This document shows positions 27,153 through 36,206 of a DNA stretch of 64,000 bases, piece after piece. The translations under genes and the position numbers were made by a program. The stretch comes from Gammaproteobacteria bacterium (GTDB lineage Bacteria; Pseudomonadota; Gammaproteobacteria; Xanthomonadales; Wenzhouxiangellaceae). The stretch is from assembly GCA_021772985.1 (NCBI GenBank), contig JAJFKX010000055.1, forward strand, positions 1 through 64,000, written 5' to 3'. Each line of letters begins with the position of its first letter. Position 1 is the stretch's first letter. Below the pieces are notes generated by a model. The model made no database searches. It was not told the origin of the DNA and saw nothing but the letters and a program-made list of their open reading frames with translations.

Positions 27153-29039
27153 ATGAAGATTTCCAATTATCCAATAAATCGTATTATCGATCTATCCCCA
27201 GGCCACTATTGGTGGTTAACATTAACTATAGTTTTGTGTCTTGGATTGTCAGGTTGTGCGGTTAACGACCAGCATGACGGTCAGCCCGAAAGCAATGCAG
27301 ATTCATTAGCTGCAGCCGAGGTACAGCAGCTGCTGGAGCAAATTCCACCACAAGTGGCAGAAAACATCGGATTACAGGATGCGCAAACCGACCCTGATGT
27401 GATCGAGCATGTGCTCGCCGGTGAGTTTCTGGGAAGCCAGGGTGACCTGGTCGGTGCAGCACAAGAGTATGCGCTGGCCGCTGCAATTTCTGATGAGGTT
27501 CAGATTGCCGACCGCGCTACTCGGGTAGCATTGCAGGCTCAGGCATGGGATTCCGTGCAACAGAGTGCACAGCGTTGGCTGGAATTGAGTGGTAGCGATC
27601 ATGAAGCTTTGCAGGCACTGGCAATTGCCCAGCTTGAGCTGGGTGACCCGGATGGTGTGATTGAATCCTTGAGTCAATTGATTAATGACAGCGAACCGCG
27701 CTCACGGGGGTGGCAACAAGCCGGTTCGGTGTTGGCCAACAGCGGCGATGATCAACTGGCTGATGAGATCTTGCTGGCGCTGGTCAATCGTGATGATCTG
27801 GGTGACAGCTCTGATGGCTTATATGGACAAAGCGTATTGGCCTGGCGGCTGGGTGACATGGAGCGCGCCAAAGCACTGGCATTAGCGGCTGCGGAAGAAA
27901 CCCGTCGCCTGGATATTCTGGAATGGGCCGCGCAGATAGCCTATGCCACAGATGATGCTGAAGCCGCTGTTAATGCCTACCAGAAAGCTTTGGGAATTGC
28001 GCCTGGTGATCGGGATTTAACCCTGGCATTGGCTGAAGTATTAAAACGCGACGGGCAGTTGGATGCTGCTTTGGAAAGTTTGCGTGGACTTGGGAACAAT
28101 ACCGAAGCCTTGTACACCAGAGCTGCCTACCAGTTGGAAGGCGGTAACCGGGAAGCGGCAGAAGACTTATATCAGCAGTTAGCTGCTCTGACTGTAATAC
28201 CAGTCGGCCAGATAGCACTCAACCAGGACGTTGATCCCAGCATTACAGATGCTGTCGAAGCGCCCCGCAATCCAGCAGTGGTACATGCCTTTTACACTGG
28301 GCAACTGGCTGAGCAGCTGGACTATAAACAACAGGCCCTTGATTGGTACTTGCAGGCAGACGGCGGAGAATATGCAACCCCTGCGATAATTCGTGCAGCT
28401 GCATTGACGGCTGAACTGGGTCGAATGGAAGACGCACAGGCGCTGTTGCAGCCGTTGCAAAACAGTGACGATGAAGACACTGTGGTCAATGCCTTTATTA
28501 ACGAAAGTGGATTACTGCAGAATGCCGGTATGGCCGATCAGGCGGTGCAGCGCTTGACGGTTGCATTGGGGCGGCTCTCAAGCAATGTGGACTTGCTCTA
28601 CGCGCGCTCTTTGGCTGCTGCCGCTAATAAAGATGTGGATCTTGCCGAGCAGGATTTGCGCCGTGTCATTCGTGAAAACCCCAATAATGCGGCGGCACTC
28701 AATGCATTGGGCTATACCTTGACTGATTTGACCGACCGGCATGATGAAGCTTTATCTTTGATTGAAAAAGCGCTCAAACTAAATCCTACCGATGCAGCCA
28801 CATTGGATAGCATGGGTTGGGTGAAATACCGTCTGGGTGATTTGAACGAAGCGGAAGAGTTTCTGCGGCGCGCATTTGCGCTTGATGATAATCCCGAAAT
28901 AGGCGCGCATCTGGGTGAGGTATTGTGGCAACTGGGTTCACAACAGGAAGCGCGTGACATTTGGCAACACGCAGCCACCCAGGATCCGGAGCACCTTGTG
29001 TTGCAAACAACCCTGCAGCGCCTGGAAGTTATATTGTAA
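27153..29039 (+). CDS. TPR-repeat lipoprotein upstream of lolB
   Basis: 628 residues. An N-terminal membrane segment (about 20-34) ends in lipobox LSGC, so it is a lipoprotein. The rest is helical TPR repeats, clearest in the C-terminal third (NPNNAAALNALGYTLTD, NPTDAATLDSMGWVKYRLGD). Such TPR lipoproteins commonly precede lolB. A role in envelope assembly is inferred from context only. AGGA precedes the ATG. The TAA overlaps the lolB ATG by one base (TAATG), giving coupled translation. Confidence 0.88.
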   Translation: MKISNYPINRIIDLSPGHYWWLTLTIVLCLGLSGCAVNDQHDGQPESNADSLAAAEVQQLLEQIPPQVAENIGLQDAQTDPDVIEHVLAGEFLGSQGDLVGAAQEYALAAAISDEVQIADRATRVALQAQAWDSVQQSAQRWLELSGSDHEALQALAIAQLELGDPDGVIESLSQLINDSEPRSRGWQQAGSVLANSGDDQLADEILLALVNRDDLGDSSDGLYGQSVLAWRLGDMERAKALALAAAEETRRLDILEWAAQIAYATDDAEAAVNAYQKALGIAPGDRDLTLALAEVLKRDGQLDAALESLRGLGNNTEALYTRAAYQLEGGNREAAEDLYQQLAALTVIPVGQIALNQDVDPSITDAVEAPRNPAVVHAFYTGQLAEQLDYKQQALDWYLQADGGEYATPAIIRAAALTAELGRMEDAQALLQPLQNSDDEDTVVNAFINESGLLQNAGMADQAVQRLTVALGRLSSNVDLLYARSLAAAANKDVDLAEQDLRRVIRENPNNAAALNALGYTLTDLTDRHDEALSLIEKALKLNPTDAATLDSMGWVKYRLGDLNEAEEFLRRAFALDDNPEIGAHLGEVLWQLGSQQEARDIWQHAATQDPEHLVLQTTLQRLEVIL

Positions 29040-29647
29040 TGCTGCATTATCCTGCAATCAGGTATTCAGCAGTTTGTCTGCTGGTGACTTTGAGCGCCTG
29101 CCGGGGAGTGCCGGAGCGGGCCGATACCGAGTCGAGCTGGTTGAGCGAGCGGCAGACATTTTTCAGTGATCATCCTTCCTGGCAGGCTTCAGGCCGGATG
29201 GCGATTCGTGAGGGCAATAAGGGTATTAGTGTTAACTTTGATTGGATTAATAATAATCAGAATTTTGAATTGCGCTTACGCAGCTCCGGTGGCCGTTGGG
29301 TGATGCAGGCACAACCTGGTTATGCTGAACTCGAAGGAACCCGCATTGGTTTGCTGCAAGGCGATGCGCCGGAGCCGTTGGCGGAGCAGGCACTGGGTTG
29401 GTCAGTGCCGGTTACTTATTTACAGGATTGGTTGCGTGCATTACCGGCGCCGGCCGGTGCCAGGTTGAAATATGCCAGTGATGGCAGTGTGTTGGAAATC
29501 AATCATCAGGAGTGGCAAATTGGATATCAGAAATATACCAGTATTGACTCTCCAACCGGTACATCGACTGTATTGCTGCCCAGCAGAATGGATGCCAGCA
29601 AAGGGCAATATGTCATCAAAGTGCTGATTTCTGACTGGCAATTATAG
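29039..29647 (+). CDS. lolB: Outer membrane lipoprotein receptor LolB
   Basis: 202 residues from the ATG at 29039. The signal ends in lipobox LSAC (about residue 20). The mature part has WQASGRMAIREGNKGISVNFDW, the conserved LolB beta-barrel opening, and a YLQDWLRALPAPAG segment. LolB accepts lipoproteins from periplasmic LolA and inserts them in the outer membrane. Longer readings from 28961 run inside the TPR gene and bury the signal peptide. ispE, normally next, is missing: a tRNA gene follows. Confidence 0.94.
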   Translation: MLHYPAIRYSAVCLLVTLSACRGVPERADTESSWLSERQTFFSDHPSWQASGRMAIREGNKGISVNFDWINNNQNFELRLRSSGGRWVMQAQPGYAELEGTRIGLLQGDAPEPLAEQALGWSVPVTYLQDWLRALPAPAGARLKYASDGSVLEINHQEWQIGYQKYTSIDSPTGTSTVLLPSRMDASKGQYVIKVLISDWQL

Positions 29648-29698
29648 ATTTGTCACCATTCAGTCTAAATACGGGGTGCAAATCATTGCCTGAATGCC

Positions 29699-29704
29699 TA
29701 TAAT
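29699..29704 (+). promoter_or_regulatory. Possible -10 element upstream of tRNA-Gln/prs
   Basis: TATAAT followed by GCGCCTCG, the GC-rich discriminator type seen at stable-RNA promoters. A -35 box is weak. It is about 90 bases before the tRNA. Confidence 0.35.
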
Positions 29705-29760
29705 GCGCCTCGCGCTGATTATACAACCTGGACGGGTATTTAGCCTGATGGGTTACACGC

Positions 29761-29766
29761 TATAAT
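29761..29766 (+). promoter_or_regulatory. Probable -10 element of tRNA-Gln
   Basis: Perfect TATAAT 25 bases before the mature tRNA 5' end, about the distance expected for a short 5' leader. The -35 region (about 29739-29744, TTTAGC) is a poor match. Confidence 0.5.
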
Positions 29767-29790
29767 ATTAAGCAGATAACGATCAGCTAC

Positions 29791-29866
29791 TGGGACGTAG
29801 CCAAGTGGTTAAGGCACGGGGTTTTGATCCCCGCATGCGTAGGTTCGAATCCTACCGTCCCAGCCA
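29791..29866 (+). tRNA. tRNA-Gln (anticodon UUG)
   Basis: 76 bases including an encoded CCA (29864-29866). The acceptor arm TGGGACG pairs with CGTCCCA and carries discriminator G. The anticodon stem CGGGG/CCCCG encloses loop TTTTGAT with anticodon TTG at 29824-29826. The T arm has GGTTCGAATCC. It is located between lolB and prs, where a glutamine tRNA is common in gammaproteobacteria. Confidence 0.97.
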
Positions 29867-29908
29867 TTTTCCTGCATAGCGAAACACTAAACAACAAGGT
29901 AACGCGAT

Positions 29909-30862
29909 ATGGCTAGCAGCGGCATCATGTGCTTCACCGGTTCGGCTAACCCCAAGTTGGCCCAGGATATCACTGCAGCACTGGGTATTCGCATGGGCAG
30001 GGCCAATGTGGGCCGGTTCAGTGATGGTGAAGTAGCCATCGAAATAACCGAAAATGTTCGCGGCCGGGATGTGTATATCATCCAGCCCACCTGTGCGCCG
30101 GCCGCCGAGAATCTAATGGAGTTGCTGGTGATGACCGACGCGATCAAGCGTGCTTCAGCTTCGCGTGTTACCGCCATGATTCCATATTTTGGTTACGCCC
30201 GTCAGGATCGCCGCCCACGTTCATCCCGCGTACCCATTACTGCCAAAGTGGCAGCCAATATGATCAACGCAGCAGGTGTAGACAGGCTGGTCACGGTTGA
30301 CCTGCATGCTGATCAGATTCAGGGTTTTTTTGATATTCCGGTAGACAACGTGTATGCCTCGCCATTAACTTTGGCTGATATCTGGCAACGGCAAATGCGT
30401 CATGATTTGATCGTGGTGGCACCGGATGTTGGTGGTGTTTTGCGTGCCCGTGCAATCGCCAAGCGCATAAGTTCGGATTTGGCCATCATCGATAAACGCC
30501 GGCCACGCGCCAATGAAGCCACCGTTATGAATCTTATCGGTGATGTGGAAGGTAAATGCTGCGTGCTGGTTGATGACATGGTGGATACCGCCGGAACATT
30601 GTGCGCTGCTGCCGGCGCGCTGAAAGACCATGGCGCCGTTAAGGTGGTGGCGTATTGTGTGCACCCAGTGCTCTCCGGCAAAGCGATTGACAACATCACC
30701 GGTTCACGCATTGATGAATTGGTGGTCACGGATACTATTCCATTGTCCGAAGCTGCCCAGGCCTGTGATCGCATCCGGCAACTGAGTGTTGCCGAATTGC
30801 TGGCGGAAACCATCCGGCGCATGTCGGAAGGCGAGTCAGTCAGTTCTCTTTATGTGGACTGA
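29909..30862 (+). CDS. prs: Ribose-phosphate pyrophosphokinase
   Basis: 317 residues, class I PRPP synthetase. Makes PRPP from ribose-5-phosphate and ATP for nucleotide, histidine, tryptophan and NAD synthesis. Visible: the [12 protein letters not shown] start, [10 protein letters not shown], the flexible [10 protein letters not shown] loop (ATP site), the [14 protein letters not shown] metal site, and the PRPP loop [18 protein letters not shown] precedes the ATG. The usual downstream genes rplY and pth are not here. Confidence 0.98.
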   Translation: MASSGIMCFTGSANPKLAQDITAALGIRMGRANVGRFSDGEVAIEITENVRGRDVYIIQPTCAPAAENLMELLVMTDAIKRASASRVTAMIPYFGYARQDRRPRSSRVPITAKVAANMINAAGVDRLVTVDLHADQIQGFFDIPVDNVYASPLTLADIWQRQMRHDLIVVAPDVGGVLRARAIAKRISSDLAIIDKRRPRANEATVMNLIGDVEGKCCVLVDDMVDTAGTLCAAAGALKDHGAVKVVAYCVHPVLSGKAIDNITGSRIDELVVTDTIPLSEAAQACDRIRQLSVAELLAETIRRMSEGESVSSLYVD

Positions 30863-30912
30863 ACAATACCGTATTTTTGCTGAGTAAAATTTCCGATATT
30901 TATCGTTGAGCA

Positions 30913-31905
30913 TTACCTGCTTGGCTTTATGAATAACCTGCTGCCGGCAACATCAATAATACTGTTATTTTCAATTAGCACGTCTTGTCCGATCACCCCA
31001 TCAATATCAATACCAAGTGAATCCTGGAACTGCTTGGTAACAGTTCCAAGATCAGCAATATCGATATATGATTTAGCCAGTAGTTGTTGATCCAAAACCA
31101 GGGACTCAATCGCATATCGTTGATAGCCGAACGCACCTCCTGCACCGGCCGATGATCCAGTACCAATTTGACTGGATTCAGTGAGCCCGAATTTCTCGGC
31201 TTGCTGATTGTGAATAATGCTGCGTCCAGCACCTGAATCCAAAACAAACAAACCGCGGACACCATTTATACTGGCGGGAACAGTTTCATGACCACTGGCC
31301 AGTTTCTGTAGTGGAATTTCCAGGTAATTCTGTTCTAGTAGAAACTCTGAGACTAGTGTGGAAAGTGTTTTATTATCGCTTGATTCAAAACCAGGCATTA
31401 ATAACAATTGTTGTTGGGCAACATCAATTAACCCCTGATATTTGGTCAGCACATCCTGTCCGATAATGCCATCCAACAAGATCCCGCTGGACGAGCTCAG
31501 TGCACCAAATATCACTCCCAGGTCAAGCACTGCCAGGCGTTCAATGTTGAATGTCTGACCACTGATTTCCAGGCTGTCCAGACGGTATTGTGATAATTGA
31601 CCGACCCCACCGGCTGCAAAGCTTTGTTCAACATCAGTCAATTCAGTGTTATCAATATGGTATTTTCTTAAACGTGCCTGGTGAAGTACAGTCACTTGTG
31701 CGCCGGAATCAATGATGAACACGCCTTCGGTATCGTTGATAGTTACCCGAATACTGTCATGCCCAGTGGGCAGTTTAGTGATATTGAATACTTGGTAGCC
31801 ATATTGTTGCAAATGTGAATTTAAGCCAACATTTGACGAATTGGCCATCAGCAACGTCAACGGCAACAGGGTGAGTAACAGCAACCATTTAATTGGTAAA
31901 TTCAT
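30913..31905 (-). CDS. Exported tandem retropepsin-like aspartic protease
   Basis: 330 residues from the ATG at 31905, giving a signal peptide or anchor in residues 1-21. Two retropepsin-like halves repeat within one chain. The first has the active-site FIIDSGA (Asp66) and ILLDGIIGQDVL (about 142-153). The second has FVLDSGA (Asp223) and IDIDGVIGQDVL (about 298-309). Both Asp-Ser-Gly motifs are intact, so the chain could fold as an internal two-lobe active site instead of a homodimer. Acts in the periplasm or at the surface; the substrate is unknown. The next gene upstream on the same strand (31978) is 73 bases away, so the three minus-strand genes could share a transcript. Confidence 0.8.
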   Translation of the reverse strand: MNLPIKWLLLLTLLPLTLLMANSSNVGLNSHLQQYGYQVFNITKLPTGHDSIRVTINDTEGVFIIDSGAQVTVLHQARLRKYHIDNTELTDVEQSFAAGGVGQLSQYRLDSLEISGQTFNIERLAVLDLGVIFGALSSSSGILLDGIIGQDVLTKYQGLIDVAQQQLLLMPGFESSDNKTLSTLVSEFLLEQNYLEIPLQKLASGHETVPASINGVRGLFVLDSGAGRSIIHNQQAEKFGLTESSQIGTGSSAGAGGAFGYQRYAIESLVLDQQLLAKSYIDIADLGTVTKQFQDSLGIDIDGVIGQDVLIENNSIIDVAGSRLFIKPSR

Positions 31906-31977
31906 AGTCTTGTATAGTTTCCTGATCAACGCTTCAAACGGTGCCGTCCCTGGCGCAATAGATAGGTTTCGATCTGA

Positions 31978-32823
31978 TTATTCGGTGGTCATAGGCCCGC
32001 TATAAATCTCAGCATTATCCGGCTTGGCTGATTTGCTGTATGCGAAAGGCTGGCTTATATCAATATTTAAAATCACATGGTTGCCAACAACCCTGGCGTC
32101 CGGTTCTGGAGAGGTCCGAAAAGCTGATGGAAATGTTAAACCATCAACTTCTTCATAGCGGGTGATGGTGCGCCATAAAGGCCCGAATACTTCTTTTCCG
32201 GGTGGCATGTTCATAATATCCAGCAACGGGCCAAAACCATTGGCATATTGATAGCCACGTAGCAGATAAGATTCTGGGTCGATATACAAAACAAAATAAT
32301 CTTTACCCGATTTGCCAATGCTTGGTGCCTCGGTAAATGTCATTTTAATCTCATAATAATCGAGTTCCTGGCCAGGCCATTTAAAGCGGGTGGGAGCAGA
32401 TAGCATCACACCGTCCTGCTGCGTGATCCATGGCAAGTTCACAAAATAATAGAAAAAATGAACCATAAACGCGGTAGGATTGGCGCGCTTCCAGTTTTCC
32501 GACCAGACTGTCTCACCATCAAAGCCGATGTTGGCATCATCCATTGGCCAGTGTTGCCAAACCTGATTGCTTTTCTGGTCGATGGACTCGTGTGCCACCC
32601 ACCAGGCAAATTCATTTTTACCATGAAAGTTATTGTGCATCACATTATCGAATTGAATCGAAGGAGCATCCAGCCAGCGCTGCATCCCACCATGCGCATC
32701 AACCATAGCTTCAATAACTTCACGGCTCTGCTGATTTTCATACTCTGGTTTTGCCGTTAATGAAAGGCTGGTGATGCAGCTGACCAGCAGGCATAGAAAA
32801 TTAAGGGTAAAAAATTTATTCAT
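31978..32823 (-). CDS. Secreted LolA-like beta-sheet protein, paralogue A
   Basis: 281 residues with a signal peptide (MNKFFTLNFLCLLVSCITSLSLTA). The mature protein begins with a helix EVIEAMVDAHGGMQRWLDAP, then many amphipathic strands (YEIKMTF, YFVLYIDPESYLLRGYQY, VDGLTFPSAFR) typical of the LolA/RseB half-barrel fold that binds lipid or lipoprotein. The paralogue is encoded 36 bases upstream, and a third relative lies at 51084. Lipid or lipoprotein binding is an inference from fold pattern. Co-transcribed with paralogue B. Confidence 0.65.
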   Translation of the reverse strand: MNKFFTLNFLCLLVSCITSLSLTAKPEYENQQSREVIEAMVDAHGGMQRWLDAPSIQFDNVMHNNFHGKNEFAWWVAHESIDQKSNQVWQHWPMDDANIGFDGETVWSENWKRANPTAFMVHFFYYFVNLPWITQQDGVMLSAPTRFKWPGQELDYYEIKMTFTEAPSIGKSGKDYFVLYIDPESYLLRGYQYANGFGPLLDIMNMPPGKEVFGPLWRTITRYEEVDGLTFPSAFRTSPEPDARVVGNHVILNIDISQPFAYSKSAKPDNAEIYSGPMTTE

Positions 32824-32858
32824 AGTTAAATCTCAAGCGTTTGAAGTATCAAACAGGT

Positions 32859-33698
32859 TTATTGGCCAGTAGGCTTGGAAGACCACCACTGCATGGATAG
32901 CTCATCTATAATTGATCCTTCTGGTGCGATCAGGCGATCATTATCAAAACTTTGATCAAGACGAATATTCCAGACAAAGTGATAAGCATTGTTTGGACCA
33001 GAGCCGCCACCTCTGCCGTAGGTTTTATAAAATGTTGGAAAAATCAGGCCATCGACGTTGCTGTATTCGCCGAAAATATGCACATTTGGACCTAGCACCT
33101 GGTTTGGATTGGCGGCCATCCCAGGGTGGTTGATATCAAATCGTATGGCTTTCATGACCCGATGCTCAGGCTCGACAAACAGTTCATAAAATGTTCCAGG
33201 AATACTGGGGCTTCGATTATCAAATGTGATTCTCAAGACCTCATATTCGGTGTCATCATCAGGTAGTCGTCCAGTTGAGACTGGACCGATGTTGGCGTTA
33301 TCGGCAAACATTAGCCAGGGTAAGGTGAGGAAACTGCCGGTCAGGCGTACAAAAAAACCTGCAGGTAATGGAACCGGCCAGTGATGAGACCATGCAGTTT
33401 CCTGATCCCAGGCCATGCTGGCATCAAAAAATGGCCATTCAATATAGGCAGAACCATTTTTAAGGTTGATCGACTCATTGGAATAAAAGGGTGCAGGGTT
33501 ACCTATGGATTTGGTAAAAAAATTAAATTGCAGGCTTGGTGCTGCAACCATGGTATCCATCCCGCCATGAGCGGTGATAATCTCATTGGCCAGTTTTTGA
33601 CTGGCATTATCGGTAAATTCCGGAGAACCGTTAAACCATGGAGTTGCTGATACGCTCAGTGATATCAACAGTACCAGTGGTGTGAATTGTTTTAACAT
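32859..33698 (-). CDS. Secreted LolA-like beta-sheet protein, paralogue B
   Basis: 279 residues. The ATG at 33698 has AGGA upstream and gives signal peptide MLKQFTPLVLLISLSVSA; the longer reading to 33815 has no signal and would cross the divergent promoter region. The layout matches paralogue A: EIITAHGGMDTMVAAPSLQF helix, AYIEWPFFDASMAWDQETAW, LPWLMFADN, FYELFVEPEHRVMKAIRFD, VDGLIFPTFYKTYG. First gene of a minus-strand transcript. It is divergent from a membrane-bound transcriptional regulator 98 bases away, which is the natural candidate to control it. Confidence 0.65.
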   Translation of the reverse strand: MLKQFTPLVLLISLSVSATPWFNGSPEFTDNASQKLANEIITAHGGMDTMVAAPSLQFNFFTKSIGNPAPFYSNESINLKNGSAYIEWPFFDASMAWDQETAWSHHWPVPLPAGFFVRLTGSFLTLPWLMFADNANIGPVSTGRLPDDDTEYEVLRITFDNRSPSIPGTFYELFVEPEHRVMKAIRFDINHPGMAANPNQVLGPNVHIFGEYSNVDGLIFPTFYKTYGRGGGSGPNNAYHFVWNIRLDQSFDNDRLIAPEGSIIDELSMQWWSSKPTGQ

Positions 33699-33796
33699 AG
33701 TCGGAGTCCTTTGATTGACGAATTCAAATCGTGTCGCAAGGATGTGCGTTGATGGTGTTGATGTCTTGAGAAAAACCTGCGAAAAACTTCCTAAAA

Positions 33797-35944
33797 ATGA
33801 CTGAAACAAGCTCACCAGCGAATGTATTCGATATGCGCCGAAAAACCGGTATTACCGGCATCGGTGAATGGCAGCTGTATCCAGACCTGGCTGTGTTGAA
33901 ACGTGGAGCAGATGAGGTCAGGCTGAATGCCAAGACTTTGCATGTGTTACTGGTCTTGATTGAGTCTGTTGGTCAGGGTGTTTCCCGGTCTTCATTGCTG
34001 GATCAGGTATGGGGTTCAAGTTACCCAACCGATACAGTGGTATCACGGGCCATCGCTGATTTGCGCAGTGCTTTTGGAGAAAAAGCAGGTGAACAACGTT
34101 ACATCCGTACATTGCCCAAATACGGATATCAACTGGTGGCCACGGTGTTTGCGGGTATTGATAATGCTGATTCTCAGCGCCCCGGTTTCGGAAATACAGG
34201 CAATACAATCGAAGAAACCCGGCCTTGGTCGAAATATCAACAGTTGCGTTCATATATGGGGTTGCTGGCATTGTTGCTGATGGGGTTGTTTATTTGGTGG
34301 TTGATTGATCAGCCTCTGGTTGTGAATCAGCAATGGTCACAAGCTTTGCCAACCGCCAGGCCATTAACCTCAGCGCCTGGTGTGGAGCATCAACCAAGAA
34401 TTGCACCGGATGGTGACTGGGTAATTTATGCGGCATTGCGCCCTGGCCGGACAGATTGGGATTTGTTCAGGGCATTTACCGATGATGCCAGCTCACAACC
34501 GGTGGCAGTCAGTATTGACGTGCATGAGCATGGCCCAGCCATTTCACCGGCTGGCGATCAGGTTGCTTATGTGCGAATGGATGAGGATGCATGTGCAGTA
34601 GTTGTCCAGGCGGTTACTTTGGGTGTTCCGGAAGTTGTCACCGCCTGTACCACGCGGTTCCCCACATTGGTTGATTGGTCGCCGGATGGAGTGCAATTGG
34701 CGTATACAGTTGATGAGTCATTGGATAGTCAGCAAAAACGGCGGTTGTATCTGGTTAACCGGTTCACCGGAGAAAGTCAGCGGTTAACCGATGCAGTATC
34801 ACCTACCGGCAGTGATTTTTATCCACGCTATTCACCATCCGGAAAACAGCTGGCATTTCTCCGGGGGGAGCCGCAACCGGATCATCGCACTAGCTTATGG
34901 TTGATTAATATCGAAACCAGGGAAGAGCGCCGGCTTACCATTCAAGCGAAACAAATTGGCGGTATGACCTGGTTGGATGATGACAACCTGGTTTACAGCG
35001 TCGAGGATGCAGGTCAGTTTAAAAACCTACGTATCAATCTGAAATCCGGGGCCGAATACCCATTCGCTGGAACTGAATTGATTCACCCCGACTACAATCC
35101 TGCCAGTTCCAGCCTGGTGGCTTCACAATTAAGCAATGAGTTGGGTTTGTTGTTACGCCGACCTGATGGTGAAATTATTACCGTAGCGCAGTCTACCAGC
35201 GACGATTATTTTGGCGTGTTGTCACCGGATGAGCAACGCCTGGTATTTGTTTCCAGACGCAGCGGTTTTGATGAGCTGTGGATCGCAGAACTTAATGCCA
35301 CACAGGCCAGGCAGCTGACACGATTTGAAGGGGCCACTGTACGCTATCCCGATTGGCACCCTGATGGGGAGCGCTTATTGTTTACCGCGCAGGGTGATCA
35401 AGGTGAACGACTTTACCAGGTCGATGTTGTCAGTGGCGTGGTCAAAACATTAGGTCCAGCTGATATGGATGTGACCACACCGAAATGGATGCCCGATGGT
35501 GAACAATGGGTGTTTGGTTGTCAGCAACAGCGGCTGGGGCTCTGCCTGGGCAATCCGACCGGATATCGTCAATTTGTTCCAGGGCTGTTTCGTCCAAATC
35601 CGGTAGATGACAATAATATATATGCTGTCAATGATGCCGGGGTGTTGCATCGTTATCAGATTGAAACCAATTCCAGTGACCCAGTCTGGACCGGCTTGCC
35701 GGGTAATGGTCGTTTTGGTTGGGCTGTTTCCGGCAATCAGTTGTACTACCTGGGTGGGAGCGGTAAGACCAGTGCTCGTTTAATGCAGCGAGATCTTTTA
35801 TCCGGGGAGCAAATTTTGTTGTATGCGGGTAATTTATCCCTGGTCGATACAACTTTGCATATAGGCAAGCTGACAGGTGCGATGCTAATGACCGAAATGC
35901 AGTCAGAAAATGACGACATATTAATTTTCCGTGGGGTTAACTAA
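33797..35944 (+). CDS. Membrane regulator: winged helix, TM, TolB-like propeller (CadC/ToxR-type)
   Basis: 715 residues. Residues about 15-115 form an OmpR/PhoB-type winged helix (AKTLHVLLVLIESVGQGVSR, TDTVVSRAIADLRSAFG, YIRTLPKYGYQLVA), with a single membrane helix at about 153-172. The periplasmic part (about 190-715) carries repeated WD40-like/TolB strands (APDGDWVIYAA, SPDGVQLAYT, SPSGKQLAFLRGE, SPDEQRLVFVSRRSG, HPDGERLLFTAQGDQ). It probably senses a periplasmic ligand and binds DNA directly from the membrane. Divergent from the LolA-like pair. Confidence 0.88.
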   Translation: MTETSSPANVFDMRRKTGITGIGEWQLYPDLAVLKRGADEVRLNAKTLHVLLVLIESVGQGVSRSSLLDQVWGSSYPTDTVVSRAIADLRSAFGEKAGEQRYIRTLPKYGYQLVATVFAGIDNADSQRPGFGNTGNTIEETRPWSKYQQLRSYMGLLALLLMGLFIWWLIDQPLVVNQQWSQALPTARPLTSAPGVEHQPRIAPDGDWVIYAALRPGRTDWDLFRAFTDDASSQPVAVSIDVHEHGPAISPAGDQVAYVRMDEDACAVVVQAVTLGVPEVVTACTTRFPTLVDWSPDGVQLAYTVDESLDSQQKRRLYLVNRFTGESQRLTDAVSPTGSDFYPRYSPSGKQLAFLRGEPQPDHRTSLWLINIETREERRLTIQAKQIGGMTWLDDDNLVYSVEDAGQFKNLRINLKSGAEYPFAGTELIHPDYNPASSSLVASQLSNELGLLLRRPDGEIITVAQSTSDDYFGVLSPDEQRLVFVSRRSGFDELWIAELNATQARQLTRFEGATVRYPDWHPDGERLLFTAQGDQGERLYQVDVVSGVVKTLGPADMDVTTPKWMPDGEQWVFGCQQQRLGLCLGNPTGYRQFVPGLFRPNPVDDNNIYAVNDAGVLHRYQIETNSSDPVWTGLPGNGRFGWAVSGNQLYYLGGSGKTSARLMQRDLLSGEQILLYAGNLSLVDTTLHIGKLTGAMLMTEMQSENDDILIFRGVN

Positions 35945-36141
35945 GCATTTAATTGCTGTGATGTTATCCGTTTGTGTTGTCTTATCCAGGTTATTCCCTG
36001 GTTGAGATCACAACCATCAACAAAGTATTTGCCCAGTGTTGACTAATCAGCGACACCAGCTTTTGCTGCCTCTTGCATATTCGCCTTTTTAAAGTCACTG
36101 AACCTTTTCCGCTTCAGTCCTCACTCACCAAACGATAAATC

Positions 36142-36165
36142 CGTGTATAGCCCGGCTATAGCACG
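36142..36165. repeat. Imperfect inverted repeat upstream of the S74 protein gene
   Basis: TATAGCC-C-GGCTATA (36146-36160) flanked by CGTG and CACG with one bulged base. It lies 42 bases before the start codon and could be an operator or a leader hairpin. No factor is known. Confidence 0.45.
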
Positions 36166-36206
36166 TGATACGACGTTTAATCATTATCCAGGAGTAGGTG
36201 AGTTTC

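Noticed and set aside
29648-29790. ispE between lolB and tRNA-Gln
   Set aside because: The gap is only 143 bases and non-coding; the gene is not here.
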